A stretch of 64,000 nt of DNA from CAYZQH01 sp050300015 (GCA_050300015.1 JBNKWZ010000005.1:1-64000), one strand, 5' to 3'. Positions 9,103 through 18,290 are shown, numbered from the stretch's first letter. Notes: generated from the letters alone by a model not told the origin. Numbers and translations are program-made.

Positions 9103-9111
9103 ATTATAACA
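9103..9111 (-). promoter_or_regulatory. Extended -10 promoter of suhB
   Basis: On the minus strand TGTTATAAT provides an extended -10 element (TG-N-TATAAT) about 40 bp upstream of the suhB ATG. A TTGACT further upstream is 22 bp away, too far for an ordinary -35. Confidence 0.5.
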
Positions 9112-9208
9112 GCCTAAGCCCCACTCGCACAGTCAATACCCAAAAGGCGAAGGTCGGGTGAATCTGATACACTGCGCGCCCTTTTTGGCAGTGGCGCGGT
9201 TAGTCCCC

Positions 9209-10024
9209 ATGAGCAACCCTTTTGATCAAATCCGTTTCGTGTTGGTAAACACCACGCATCCAGGCAATATTGGTGGCGTGGCGCGTGCGCTCAAGAATAT
9301 GGGGCTAAGCAATATTGTACTGGTTGCGCCCAAGCAATACCCGTCGGAAGAGGCGGTATGGCGTGCCGCAAATGCACTAGATGTACTCGATAAAATACAA
9401 GTGGTGGAGACGCTTGAAGAGGCCATTGGCGATTGCGGTTTGGTCATTGGCACCAGTGCTCGGGGGCGGCGTATCCCTTGGCCGCTGCTCACGCCGCGTG
9501 AATGTGCCGATAAGGCCTATGCCGAAGCGGGTCAGCATAAGGTGGCCATTTTGTTTGGGCGTGAAGACCGTGGATTGACCAACGAAGAACTGCACAAGTG
9601 CCACTATCACCTGTATATCCCCGCGAACCCTGAATACAGTGCTCTCAATCTTGCTGCGGCAGTCCAAGTGGTGGCCTATGAGCTGCGTATGACCAAGCTC
9701 GCCGCAGATGAGGGGGCTCCGGTGCATTTTGATGACTGGGACATGCCTCCTGCAGAGCAAAAAGACATTGAGCTGTATTTTGAGCATTTGCATGAAACCC
9801 TAATAAAATTGGGGTTTTTGGCGGAGGACAACCCTCGCCAAACCGTAACACGCTTGCGCCGCCTCTATAATCGCATTCGATTAGACCAAATGGAGTTGTC
9901 TATTCTGCGCGGTATGCTCACATCGGTGCAGAACCACCTGTTTCACAGTGGGAATACGATTGAATCTCTGAAACAGCAGTTAAGCGCTGGGCAACAGCCT
10001 CCAGACTCGTCGGATAATAGTTGA
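9209..10024 (+). CDS. trmJ: tRNA (cytidine/uridine-2'-O-)-methyltransferase TrmJ
   Basis: TrmJ methylates the 2'-O of nucleotide 32 in several tRNAs using S-adenosylmethionine; it is a cytoplasmic SPOUT-fold enzyme. The 271-residue form starting MSNPFDQIRFVLVNTTHPGN matches the family; an in-frame ATG 51 bp upstream would add an unlikely extension. Knot motifs are seen: NTTHPGNIGGVARALKNMGL near the N-terminus, ILFGREDRGLTNEEL and IPANPEYSALNLAAAVQ. The stop codon lies inside the IscR site of the next gene. trmJ next to iscR is a conserved pairing. Confidence 0.95.
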   Translation: MSNPFDQIRFVLVNTTHPGNIGGVARALKNMGLSNIVLVAPKQYPSEEAVWRAANALDVLDKIQVVETLEEAIGDCGLVIGTSARGRRIPWPLLTPRECADKAYAEAGQHKVAILFGREDRGLTNEELHKCHYHLYIPANPEYSALNLAAAVQVVAYELRMTKLAADEGAPVHFDDWDMPPAEQKDIELYFEHLHETLIKLGFLAEDNPRQTVTRLRRLYNRIRLDQMELSILRGMLTSVQNHLFHSGNTIESLKQQLSAGQQPPDSSDNS

Positions 10025-10048
10025 CTGAAATACTAGGTTATTTATAAT
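10017..10048 (+). promoter_or_regulatory. iscR promoter with IscR type 1 site
   Basis: TTGACT (10021-10026) and TATAAT (10043-10048) are 16 bp apart. The 25-bp stretch 10017-10041 fits the type 1 IscR consensus nearly throughout: ATAGTTGACT, GAAA, TACTAGGTTAT. It covers the -35 and spacer, as expected for autorepression by holo-IscR. The operon should therefore rise when Fe-S cofactor is short. Confidence 0.85.
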
Positions 10049-10075
10049 TCCCCACCTACTCGAAGGGGAACTGTC

Positions 10076-10576
10076 ATGCGATTAACCACAAAAGGGCGGT
10101 ATGCGGTCACCGCGATGCTTGATTTGGCCATTCATAGCGATAAAGGTCCTGTGAGCTTGGCAGAGATATCCGGTCGACAAGAAATTTCGCTGTCTTATCT
10201 TGAGCAATTGTTTGCCAAGTTGAGGCAGAACGATTTAGTTTGCAGTGTGCGTGGGCCGGGTGGTGGCTACCAAATCAAGCGCGCCCTGGAAGACGTGTTT
10301 GTGGCGCAGATTATTGACGCGGTCAATGAATCGGTTGATGCCACCCATTGCAATGGGCATGGCAATTGCCAGCAAGGTGAGGTGTGTTTGACGCACTACC
10401 TTTGGACGGACTTGAGCGATCAAATACATCAGTTTCTCAGTGGCATCAGTTTGGCCAGTTTGGTGGCCCGGCAAGAAGTGCGTGATGTCGCAGCTCGACT
10501 AGACGGTGAAGGCTCGTCAGAAGTACAGGAGAGTGGCCTTCCTTCCAGTCGTATTCCCGTCTCGAGTGTGAACTAA
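10076..10576 (+). CDS. iscR: Fe-S cluster-sensing transcriptional regulator IscR
   Basis: IscR is an Rrf2-family repressor that binds a [2Fe-2S] cluster and tunes Fe-S assembly genes. The 166-residue protein begins with the winged-helix domain (MRLTTKGRYAVTAMLDLA). Cluster ligands Cys92, Cys98 and Cys104 are present at exactly the E. coli positions in HCNGHGNCQQGEVC. GAAGGGGAA lies before the ATG. The type 1 site over its promoter indicates autoregulation, and the downstream iscS-suf genes lie close enough to be cotranscribed. Confidence 0.97.
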   Translation: MRLTTKGRYAVTAMLDLAIHSDKGPVSLAEISGRQEISLSYLEQLFAKLRQNDLVCSVRGPGGGYQIKRALEDVFVAQIIDAVNESVDATHCNGHGNCQQGEVCLTHYLWTDLSDQIHQFLSGISLASLVARQEVRDVAARLDGEGSSEVQESGLPSSRIPVSSVN

Positions 10577-10599
10577 CAGTTTGAGGTTTATTGGGCATT

Positions 10600-11757
10600 A
10601 TGCATCAACCCATCTACTTGGATTACGCGGCCACCACACCGGTGGCGCCAGAGGTTGCCGAACGTATGGGGGCCTTTCTCACCATGGATGGGGTATTCGC
10701 CAACCCTGCTTCGCGTGCGCATGTGTTGGGTTGGCAGGCCGAGGAGGCCGTTGAAACGGCTCGTGGACAAGTGGCGCAACTGATAGGCGCAGACCCACGA
10801 GAAATCATTTTTACCAGCGGTGCCACAGAAGCTAACAATTTGGCCCTTAAGGGTTATCTGGCGAGCATAACCAAAACAGCCCACTCAACCCACGTGGTGA
10901 CTACCGCGGTTGAACACAAAGCGGTTCTAGACCCCTGTCATTGGCTATCGCAGCGGGGCGCACAAGTGACCACTGTGCAGCCTACTGCAAGCGGGTGGGT
11001 GACTGCCGACGCTATTTTGAACGCCATGCGCGACGACACCGTGCTGGTTAGTATGATGCATGTGAACAATGAAACCGGCGCGATCAATCCGGTAGCGGAA
11101 GTGGGCGCCGAATGTCGCAGACGCGGTGTGGCGTTCCATGTGGATGCTGCACAAAGTGCCGGTAAATTGCCCCTTCGGGTCAGTGAGCTCAATGTGGATT
11201 TATTGTCGTTGTCGGCCCACAAGTTTTATGGTCCCAAGGGCGTTGGTGCGCTCTACGTGAGGAGAGCACCAGAGATGACCATCGAGGCCCAAATTCACGG
11301 CGGTGGGCACGAGCGTGGTATGCGCTCTGGAACGCTACCCACTCACCAAATTGTGGGGTTGGGCGAAGCGGCGGCATTGGCAGAGCGCAAAATGGTGGAT
11401 GACGGCGCTTATATTGCGCGTTTAAGCCAGCGATTTTGGGATGGGGTTAGCCAGATGGGCGCGACCTTAAATGGTGATTTTGAGAACAAATTGCCGGGGA
11501 TATTGAATTTGTGTTTTGGTGCTCGTGATGGAGAAGAATTACTGTTTTCGCTGCAGGGCCTTGCGGTATCCACTGGGTCTGCTTGTACCTCCGCCAGTGT
11601 GGAACCTTCCTACGTATTAAAGGCCATGGGGGTGAGCGATGAATGGGCACATGGCTCGTTGCGCTTTAGCCTCGGACGCTACACCACCATTGAAGACATT
11701 GATAAGGCACTCAATATCATTCAACGAGCGGTGATCCGTGACGGCGGCGCACAGTAA
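10600..11757 (+). CDS. iscS: Cysteine desulfurase, IscS-like
   Basis: This PLP enzyme takes sulfur from cysteine as an enzyme persulfide for Fe-S clusters and thio-tRNA. With the ATG start (MHQPIYLDYAATTP) it has 385 residues and its catalytic Cys329 (STGSACTSAS) aligns with E. coli Cys328; a TTG 9 bp upstream with GAGG only 4 bp away is an alternative. The PLP lysine is in SLSAHKFYGPKG. It ends soon after RFSLGRYTTIEDID and lacks most of the C-terminal tail that in E. coli IscS contacts IscU. That fits the absence of iscU: SUF scaffold genes follow instead. It is a group I desulfurase beside the group II sufS, so roles may be split. Confidence 0.9.
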   Translation: MHQPIYLDYAATTPVAPEVAERMGAFLTMDGVFANPASRAHVLGWQAEEAVETARGQVAQLIGADPREIIFTSGATEANNLALKGYLASITKTAHSTHVVTTAVEHKAVLDPCHWLSQRGAQVTTVQPTASGWVTADAILNAMRDDTVLVSMMHVNNETGAINPVAEVGAECRRRGVAFHVDAAQSAGKLPLRVSELNVDLLSLSAHKFYGPKGVGALYVRRAPEMTIEAQIHGGGHERGMRSGTLPTHQIVGLGEAAALAERKMVDDGAYIARLSQRFWDGVSQMGATLNGDFENKLPGILNLCFGARDGEELLFSLQGLAVSTGSACTSASVEPSYVLKAMGVSDEWAHGSLRFSLGRYTTIEDIDKALNIIQRAVIRDGGAQ

Positions 11758-11818
11758 TTTGAAAATTCAAACGGCCGATACTCGGCCCATTGCGTGAACA
11801 CGCATTTAGGTTGTAAGC

Positions 11819-13255
11819 ATGTCAGATCAAATTGATAATCTTATCAAGCGCGAATACCAGGCAGGTTTTGTCTCGAATATCGAGTCCGAAACTTTACCCC
11901 CAGGGCTCGATGAGGGGGTGATTGCGTATATTTCGGGTAAAAAAAATGAGCCCGAGTGGATGTTGCGATGGCGGCTAAAGGCTTATCACGCCTGGTTAGA
12001 AATGCAAGAGCCCGATTGGGCCCATGTTCAGTACCCCAAAATCGATTTTAACGCGATAAGCTATTATTCGGCGCCCAAGAGTATGGCTGATCGACCCAAA
12101 AGCTTGGATGAAGTCGACCCCGAACTTCTGGAAACCTACAAAAAACTGGGTATTCCGCTGCATGAGCAAGAAGCTTTGGCGGGTGTTGCCGTTGACGCCG
12201 TTTTTGACTCTGTCTCGGTGGCGACAACCTTCCGCTCGAAGTTAAAAGAAGCGGGTGTTATTTTTTGCTCGATTTCCGAGGCCGTGCATGACTATCCCGA
12301 ATTGGTGCAAAAATATTTGGGCAGTGTGGTGCCACAAAAAGACAACTACTATGCCGCGTTAAACAGTGCGGTGTTCAGCGACGGCTCGTTTGTGTTCATT
12401 CCCAAGGGTGTTCGATGTCCTATGGAGTTGTCTACTTACTTTCGTATTAATGAATCCAATACTGGGCAGTTTGAGCGTACGTTGATTGTGGCTGAAGAAG
12501 GCAGCACGGTGAGTTACCTAGAGGGGTGTACCGCACCGATGCGAGACGAAAACCAATTGCATGCGGCGGTGGTGGAGCTGGTGGCTTTGGACAATGCCAA
12601 GATCAAATATTCTACAGTCCAAAACTGGTATCCAGGTGACTCTGAAGGCAAGGGCGGCATATACAACTTTGTGACCAAGCGTGCCGTTGCGCACACCAAT
12701 GCCCATGTGTCGTGGACGCAAGTGGAAACGGGCTCGGCGGTGACCTGGAAGTACCCAAGTTGTGTACTAAAAGGTGATAACAGTGTGGGTGAGTTTTATT
12801 CCGTGGCATTGACCAACAATTATCAACAGGCCGATACCGGCACAAAGATGATTCACTTGGGTAAAAATACACGCTCCACAATTATTTCAAAGGGTATCTC
12901 TGCCGGTAAAAGTTCAAATGCCTATCGCGGCCTGGTGCGTATGAATCCCGCGGCTGAAAATGCGCGTAACTACACGCAATGCGATTCGTTGCTTATTGGC
13001 GATCAGTGTGCGGCCCATACCTTTCCTTATATTGAGAGTAAAAACCCCAGTGCAGTTGTGGAGCATGAAGCCACCACGTCAAAGGTGAGTGATGATCAAT
13101 TGTATTTGTGTCAGCAGCGAGGCATTGACGCAGAGAAGGCCGTCTCTATGATCGTTAACGGTTTTTGTAAGGAAGTTTTTAAAGAGCTGCCGATGGAATT
13201 CGCCGTCGAGGCAGGTAAGTTACTCGAGGTGAGTCTAGAAGGCTCGGTAGGTTAA
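11819..13255 (+). CDS. sufB: Fe-S cluster scaffold complex subunit SufB
   Basis: SufB is the core scaffold of the SufBC2D complex, accepting persulfide sulfur from SufE and iron to build clusters. The 478-residue product has the typical central block VPQKDNYYAALNSAVFSDG and FIPKGVRCPMELSTYFRIN. The conserved NYTQCDSLLIGDQCAAHTFP and VEHEATTSKVSDDQLYLCQQRG follow in the C-terminal beta-helix region. It starts 61 bp after iscS and is followed directly by sufC. Confidence 0.97.
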   Translation: MSDQIDNLIKREYQAGFVSNIESETLPPGLDEGVIAYISGKKNEPEWMLRWRLKAYHAWLEMQEPDWAHVQYPKIDFNAISYYSAPKSMADRPKSLDEVDPELLETYKKLGIPLHEQEALAGVAVDAVFDSVSVATTFRSKLKEAGVIFCSISEAVHDYPELVQKYLGSVVPQKDNYYAALNSAVFSDGSFVFIPKGVRCPMELSTYFRINESNTGQFERTLIVAEEGSTVSYLEGCTAPMRDENQLHAAVVELVALDNAKIKYSTVQNWYPGDSEGKGGIYNFVTKRAVAHTNAHVSWTQVETGSAVTWKYPSCVLKGDNSVGEFYSVALTNNYQQADTGTKMIHLGKNTRSTIISKGISAGKSSNAYRGLVRMNPAAENARNYTQCDSLLIGDQCAAHTFPYIESKNPSAVVEHEATTSKVSDDQLYLCQQRGIDAEKAVSMIVNGFCKEVFKELPMEFAVEAGKLLEVSLEGSVG

Positions 13256-13267
13256 TTGGGGGTAGTC

Positions 13268-14017
13268 ATGTTATCCATACAAAATTTGCACGCGCGTGTC
13301 AGTGGTAAAGATATTTTAAAGGGCCTTAATCTAGAGGTGAAAGCCGGTGAGGTACACGCCATTATGGGGCCAAATGGTTCAGGCAAGTCTACCACGGGGC
13401 ATGTTTTGGCTGGGCGTGAGGGCTATGAGGTTACTGAAGGAAGTATTCATTTAGATGGTAAAAACTTGCTTGAATTAGAAACCGAGGCGCGCGCGCGTGA
13501 GGGAGTTTTCTTGGCCTTCCAGTATCCGGTGGAAATTCCTGGGGTCAGTAATATGGAGTTTTTAAAAGCCGCAGTGGATGCCAAGCGTGAATACCAGGGA
13601 ATAGAAGCCATAGACCCTGTTAGCTTTATGAAGCAGGCACGTGAAATCTGCAAAGCCGTGAACTTAGATCAATCGTTTTTAAAGCGTGGTGTGAATGAAG
13701 GGTTTTCGGGGGGTGAGAAAAAGCGCAATGAAATTATGCAAATGATGCTACTCGAACCCAAATTGGCCATACTGGATGAAACCGATTCTGGATTGGATAT
13801 TGACGCGTTACAAGTGGTCGCCAATGGCGTGAATGCGTTGCGTTCGAGCGAGCGAGCGTTTGTTGTGGTGACCCACTATCAGCGATTGTTGGATTACATC
13901 GTACCGGATTATGTCCACGTTCTGGCCGACGGAAAAATAGTGAAAAGTGGTGATAAAAACCTTGCACTAGAGCTGGAGGCGAAAGGCTATGGTTGGATCA
14001 ATGGTGAGGTAGCCTAA
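13268..14017 (+). CDS. sufC: Fe-S assembly ATPase SufC
   Basis: SufC is the ABC-type ATPase that drives conformational change in SufBC2D. The 249-residue protein starts MLSIQNLHARVSGKDILKGL, like E. coli SufC, with GGGGG 5 bp before this ATG. Walker A is GPNGSGKST, the signature is FSGGEKKRNEI and Walker B is LAILDETDSGLD. The C-terminus KGYGWINGE is typical. Its stop overlaps the sufD start by one base, which suggests translational coupling. Confidence 0.97.
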   Translation: MLSIQNLHARVSGKDILKGLNLEVKAGEVHAIMGPNGSGKSTTGHVLAGREGYEVTEGSIHLDGKNLLELETEARAREGVFLAFQYPVEIPGVSNMEFLKAAVDAKREYQGIEAIDPVSFMKQAREICKAVNLDQSFLKRGVNEGFSGGEKKRNEIMQMMLLEPKLAILDETDSGLDIDALQVVANGVNALRSSERAFVVVTHYQRLLDYIVPDYVHVLADGKIVKSGDKNLALELEAKGYGWINGEVA

Positions 14018-15345
14018 TGGGGGCCATTGCAACGTTTGCCAAATTAGCACCGCGCACGTCTGCGCCCCAGTGGTTGGCGCCCGTAAGAAGTAAGGGGCAG
14101 ACACTTTGGCAGGCAGCTGCTTGGCCAAACCGCAAAACGGAACATTGGCGATATACCAATCTAAAAGCCATAGACAACGGTGGATTTCAAACAGCACCTG
14201 CAGAACCCTCTACAGATGCGCTCGACGCCTTGAAAGGCTTAAGTAACATTGCGGGGCTTAACGCTGCACGGGTCGTTTTGGTAGATGGGTGTTACGCACC
14301 GAGTTTGTCTGACGTGACACCACTAAGTGACCTTGAAGGCATTACTGTCGTGCCCTTTAGTCAGGCTAATACGGCGCAAGCGAACCAAATACTACAGCAC
14401 TTAGATGGTGTTGTTGACCATACTCAACATTTGTTTTCGGCATTGAATGCTCAGGTTTTGTCTGAAGGCGTATTTATTGAGGTGGCACCTAATACGGTGG
14501 TGAATGTTCCCATTCATGTGGTGCTGATCACCACACAAGCCAGCGACAATTGTAATGTCAACGCTCGATTACTGGTGGTGGCAGGCGCCAACAGTGAACT
14601 TAACGTGGTAGAGCAATTTGTATCGGTGGATGAAGCTCATACGGTATTTACCAATAATGTCACGGAGTTGGTCTTGGCGGCAGGAGCCAAGCTTAAACAC
14701 TATCGTCTAAATCAAGAGCACGAAAGTACCCGTCACATTGGTGGGGTACATGCACGCCTTTATCGTGCAGCCAAATTAAACAGCTTTTATTTGGCTTACG
14801 GCAGTGATTTAAAGCGAATTGATCTGGTGGTGGACTATTTGGGCGAAGGCGCCGAAAGCCATTTAAATGGGGTCTATTTGCCACGAAACGAGCAGCATGT
14901 GGATATTCACACGTGTGTTGAACATCGCGTACCTCATTGCACCACGCAAGAGGTGTTTCGAGGGGTGGTGGGAGATTCGGCAAAGGCCGTTTTTAATGGT
15001 CGCATCCATATTCATCCCAAGGCGCAAAAAACACTGGCACAGCTCAGTAACAAAAACTTGCTCACCAGCCCCAAGGCGGAGGTCAATACCAAGCCTGAGC
15101 TAGAAATTTACGCCGACGATGTCCAATGCGCCCATGGTGCGACAGTGGCACAACTCGACAGTACCGCTTTGCATTATCTGCGTTCGCGTGGCATATCAGC
15201 GGAAGAAGCGAAAGTGATGCTGAGTTTTGGGTTTATTAACGAAATTATTAATACGGTCGAATTAACAGCGATTGGAGACTTTTTACGTCCTCAGTTAGCG
15301 ATTCTTTTTGCTCGTGATCCTGCTCTGGCCAGGCATTTACTATGA
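14017..15345 (+). CDS. sufD: Fe-S cluster assembly protein SufD
   Basis: SufD is the SufB paralogue in the SufBC2D scaffold and is needed for iron entry. The 442-residue protein has a divergent N-terminal part (TLWQAAAWPNRKTEHWRYT) and a conserved C-terminal part with VFNGRIHIHPKAQKT, CAHGATVAQLD and YLRSRGISAEEAKVML. The ATG overlaps the sufC stop, and its own stop overlaps the sufS ATG (ATGA), so sufCDS are tightly coupled. Confidence 0.96.
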   Translation: MGAIATFAKLAPRTSAPQWLAPVRSKGQTLWQAAAWPNRKTEHWRYTNLKAIDNGGFQTAPAEPSTDALDALKGLSNIAGLNAARVVLVDGCYAPSLSDVTPLSDLEGITVVPFSQANTAQANQILQHLDGVVDHTQHLFSALNAQVLSEGVFIEVAPNTVVNVPIHVVLITTQASDNCNVNARLLVVAGANSELNVVEQFVSVDEAHTVFTNNVTELVLAAGAKLKHYRLNQEHESTRHIGGVHARLYRAAKLNSFYLAYGSDLKRIDLVVDYLGEGAESHLNGVYLPRNEQHVDIHTCVEHRVPHCTTQEVFRGVVGDSAKAVFNGRIHIHPKAQKTLAQLSNKNLLTSPKAEVNTKPELEIYADDVQCAHGATVAQLDSTALHYLRSRGISAEEAKVMLSFGFINEIINTVELTAIGDFLRPQLAILFARDPALARHLL

Positions 15346-16580
15346 ACGTCACAGCCAGTAAAAATCATTTAAGTGTAGAAGGTTTGCGTTCGAACTTCCC
15401 TATATTGCACCAAGTTGTGAATGGACAACCGTTGACCTATCTCGATAACGCCGCCACCACGCAGAAGCCTCAGCAAGTGGTAGACGCCATCGCACATTAC
15501 TATTGCTCGGTGAATTCCAACGTCCATCGCGGCGCGCACACCTTAAGTGACAAAGCCACGGAACAGTTTGAACAGGCTCGGACAGTGTTGGCCAAGTTTA
15601 TCAATTCTCCAGCGCGCGAACAGGTCATCTGGACGCGCGGTACAACTGAGGCCATTAATTTGGTGGCCTCCACTTGGGGTCGTGAGAATGTGATAGCAGG
15701 CGATGTCATTTTGGTGTCCAACTTAGAGCACCACTCAAATATTGTGCCTTGGCAAATGCTGGCCCAAACCGTTGGCGCAAAGGTTTTGCCAATACCCATT
15801 TCTGATGCCGGCGAATTGCAATTGGATGTGTTCGAGCAATTACTGAGTCAACACTCGGTTAAGTTGGTGGCGGTCAATCATGTGTCAAACGCTTTGGGCA
15901 CGGTCAACCCCGTAGAGCGAATGACAGTAATGGCTCACCAAGCGGGTGCAAAAATTTTGCTAGATGGTGCCCAAGCCATAGCGCATTTCCCGGTGGATGT
16001 GCAGGCTTTGGGCTGCGATTTTTATGCGTTTTCGGGACATAAACTGTTTGGTCCCACGGGTATTGGCGTACTTTGGGGTAAACGCGAAAAGTTAGAGGCT
16101 ATGCCGCCTTATCAAGGGGGCGGCGAGATGATCGAAACCGTCAGTTTTGACGGCACCACTTACAATGCTTTGCCGTACAAATTTGAGGCCGGTACGCCTA
16201 ATATCGCCGGTGCCATAGGGTTGGCCGCAGCCGTCCAATACCTGGAAAGTTTGGATCGCGAGCAGTTGGCATTGCACGAAGCTAATCTGTTGCAACACTG
16301 CGTGGCAGAAGGTGAAGCCATGGGGTTGGTGCGTATCGGTGCGCCACAACACAGCGCGGGCATTTACAGTTTTTTAATGCCAGGTGCGCACCCTTCCGAT
16401 GTGGGCATGTTACTGGACCAACAAGGGGTCGCGGTGCGCACGGGACATCATTGTGCGCAGCCACTGATGCAACGATTTGGCATTCCGGGAACAGTGAGGG
16501 CTTCGTTTTCAATTTACAACACGCTCGAAGACGTGTCGAGAATGTTCGAAGCGCTCGAGAAAGCAAAATCTTTTTTGTAA
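15342..16580 (+). CDS. sufS: Cysteine desulfurase SufS
   Basis: SufS is the group II PLP-dependent desulfurase that passes sulfur to SufE. The 412-residue product begins with the family pattern LRSNFPILHQVVNGQPLTYLDNAATTQKP. The PLP lysine lies in FSGHKLFGPTGIGVLWG. The persulfide cysteine is Cys371 in RTGHHCAQPLM, equivalent to E. coli Cys364. It overlaps sufD by 4 bp. With the IscS-like gene upstream, this operon carries two different desulfurases. Confidence 0.97.
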   Translation: MNVTASKNHLSVEGLRSNFPILHQVVNGQPLTYLDNAATTQKPQQVVDAIAHYYCSVNSNVHRGAHTLSDKATEQFEQARTVLAKFINSPAREQVIWTRGTTEAINLVASTWGRENVIAGDVILVSNLEHHSNIVPWQMLAQTVGAKVLPIPISDAGELQLDVFEQLLSQHSVKLVAVNHVSNALGTVNPVERMTVMAHQAGAKILLDGAQAIAHFPVDVQALGCDFYAFSGHKLFGPTGIGVLWGKREKLEAMPPYQGGGEMIETVSFDGTTYNALPYKFEAGTPNIAGAIGLAAAVQYLESLDREQLALHEANLLQHCVAEGEAMGLVRIGAPQHSAGIYSFLMPGAHPSDVGMLLDQQGVAVRTGHHCAQPLMQRFGIPGTVRASFSIYNTLEDVSRMFEALEKAKSFL

Positions 16581-16600
16581 TGTGATGGGAACAAAGGTGT

Positions 16601-16978
16601 ATGACAGTTCAAACATTTGACTCAACGCCAGAGGCGATTGCCAGCACTATTACTGTTACCGACGCGGCGGCATTGCATTTGCGTACACATCTGGCTGCAA
16701 TAGGCAAAATCGGGGTTCGCCTGAGCCTAAAAGAGGCGGGATGCACAGGGTATAAGTATGCGATTACCGAGGTACTGGCCTCGGACGCGGGCGATATAGA
16801 AGTTGAGCCCGCCGCCGGTGTGAAAGTCTTTATTGATCCGGCTCATATTGCCGCTTTCAAAGGCCTGAATATTGATTTTGTCAGTGAGGGCTTGAATCGG
16901 CAATTGGTGATGAATAACCCAAACATCAAGGATGAGTGTGGGTGTGGGGAAAGTTTTAATGTGTCCAAAATACAGTAA
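16601..16978 (+). CDS. sufA: A-type Fe-S carrier protein (SufA/IscA family)
   Basis: A-type carriers ferry Fe-S clusters from scaffold to target proteins. The 125-residue protein has the three conserved cysteines Cys48 (KEAGCTGYKY), Cys113 and Cys115 (ECGCGESF) of the HesB/IscA fold. It starts 20 bp after sufS. From the sequence alone SufA, IscA and ErpA are hard to separate; its place in the SUF operon favours SufA. Confidence 0.92.
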   Translation: MTVQTFDSTPEAIASTITVTDAAALHLRTHLAAIGKIGVRLSLKEAGCTGYKYAITEVLASDAGDIEVEPAAGVKVFIDPAHIAAFKGLNIDFVSEGLNRQLVMNNPNIKDECGCGESFNVSKIQ

Positions 16979-16989
16979 GGTATTGCAGT

Positions 16990-17526
16990 ATGTCTGAACA
17001 ACGCATGGTTGCCACAACGCGCGAATGTCCGGGCCGCTTAGTGCCTATTGGCTCTCCTGTGTCCATTCCTGCGCACACCTTTGTCACCATCACTCAATCG
17101 CTGGGAGGTAACTACACCCTGGTGTATCAGGGCAATATGGTTAGGGTGGATGGCACTGATGCGGATGCGCTGGGCTTGGAGAAATTCCACCTCACGTTTG
17201 AGCCGCCCGGGGATGATCTGGTTCACCTAGAGCAAGTATGGCAAGCATTAGAAACGGTATATGACCCTGAAATTCCTGTAGATTTACGCAGTTTGGGGTT
17301 GATCTATGATGTGGCCATCGACCAAGCGGCCAAGCGAGTCACCATCGAAATGACGTTAACAGCACCTGGGTGTGGCATGGGGCCCGTACTGGTAGGCGAT
17401 GTAGAGTATCGAGTGGGAATGGTTCCCAATGTAAAATCTGTCGCCGTGTCGCTGGTCTTTGACCCCCCTTGGCATCGAGATATGATGTCTGAAGAGGCTC
17501 AGTTGGCCACGGGAATGTTCTACTGA
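16990..17526 (+). CDS. sufT: Probable Fe-S assembly factor SufT (DUF59/MIP18 family)
   Basis: The 178-residue protein has an N-terminal extension followed, from about residue 80, by a MIP18/DUF59 domain: EQVWQALETVYDPEIPVDLRSLGLIYDV and TLTAPGCGMGPVLVGDVEYRV, with a conserved cysteine in the latter. SufT proteins encoded in SUF operons act as auxiliary maturation factors; the exact step is not settled. It starts 11 bp after sufA and overlaps sufE by one base. Confidence 0.88.
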   Translation: MSEQRMVATTRECPGRLVPIGSPVSIPAHTFVTITQSLGGNYTLVYQGNMVRVDGTDADALGLEKFHLTFEPPGDDLVHLEQVWQALETVYDPEIPVDLRSLGLIYDVAIDQAAKRVTIEMTLTAPGCGMGPVLVGDVEYRVGMVPNVKSVAVSLVFDPPWHRDMMSEEAQLATGMFY

Positions 17527-17951
17527 TGGCAGCTCAAAATCCATTTGGAACCAACATTACGCCTGAGGATATTCTGGAGACCTTGTCTTTTTTTGAGGGC
17601 TGGGAGGACCGATACCGTTATATCATTGAGTTGGGCAAGGAACTCCCCGAAATGAGTACTGCCAAAAAGGACGATGCGCATTTGCTGCGAGGTTGCCAAA
17701 GCCAAGTTTGGATAGACGCGCGGATTGAAAAAGGCGTGTTTTACTTTGAGGCTGACAGTGATGCATTTATCGTCAAGGGGCTTTTGGGGGTTGTACTTGC
17801 GGCGTTCAATGGTAAGACCCGTGAGGCCATTTTAGCCTTTGATATTGATGCTTATTTTGAATCTCTGGGATTGATACGGCATTTAAGTATGACGCGTGGC
17901 AACGGACTGCGTGCTATGGTAGCGCGTATTCACGAGTTGGCTGAGCGCTAG
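17526..17951 (+). CDS. sufE: Sulfur acceptor protein SufE
   Basis: SufE takes persulfide from SufS and delivers it to SufB. The 141-residue product carries the acceptor Cys57 in HLLRGCQSQVW, equal to E. coli Cys51, and the FFEGWEDRYRYIIELGK opening typical of the family. Its ATG overlaps the sufT stop by one base. It is the last gene of the iscR-iscS-suf operon; a noncoding stretch of about 340 bp follows. Confidence 0.96.
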   Translation: MAAQNPFGTNITPEDILETLSFFEGWEDRYRYIIELGKELPEMSTAKKDDAHLLRGCQSQVWIDARIEKGVFYFEADSDAFIVKGLLGVVLAAFNGKTREAILAFDIDAYFESLGLIRHLSMTRGNGLRAMVARIHELAER

Positions 17952-18290
17952 GCTGTCTCATTTGAACGCAAATGAGCAAGTGAAGCGCAGTCGCTCTAGC
18001 GGGGAGTGGGCCGTAAAAAGGCTTTAAGTCTTTGATATTTAAAGTAAATAAATATCTTTAGTATTTTCTGTCGCGTCACCCAAGGGCACTGTTAGCACTT
18101 GATCTGCAAAAAAGCGAAGTCCTGCAAAGCCACAGCATTCGGCGCGATACGATGGCACCGCGCAAGAAATGGTGTGCTTAGAGTCGCATGCCCTAAAGCA
18201 TATTCCACCACGAGTCTTACAAACTCCCCGTATTGCGCTTATAATTGCGCCATTTTGCCCTTACCGAGGCGAAGACCATTAGGAGAAACT
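17952..18290 (+). other. Intergenic region sufE-ndk (339 bp)
   Basis: There is no supported gene. A perfect 8-bp hairpin (CTCATTTG / CAAATGAG, loop AACG) lies at 17957-17976, just after the sufE stop; it lacks a T-run but may cap the operon transcript. An AT-rich stretch lies at about 18030-18065. The ndk promoter is near the right end. Confidence 0.6.
18217..18245 (+). promoter_or_regulatory. Promoter of ndk
   Basis: TTACAA (18217-18222) and TATAAT (18240-18245) are separated by 17 bp, about 45 bp upstream of the ndk start codon. Confidence 0.6.
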
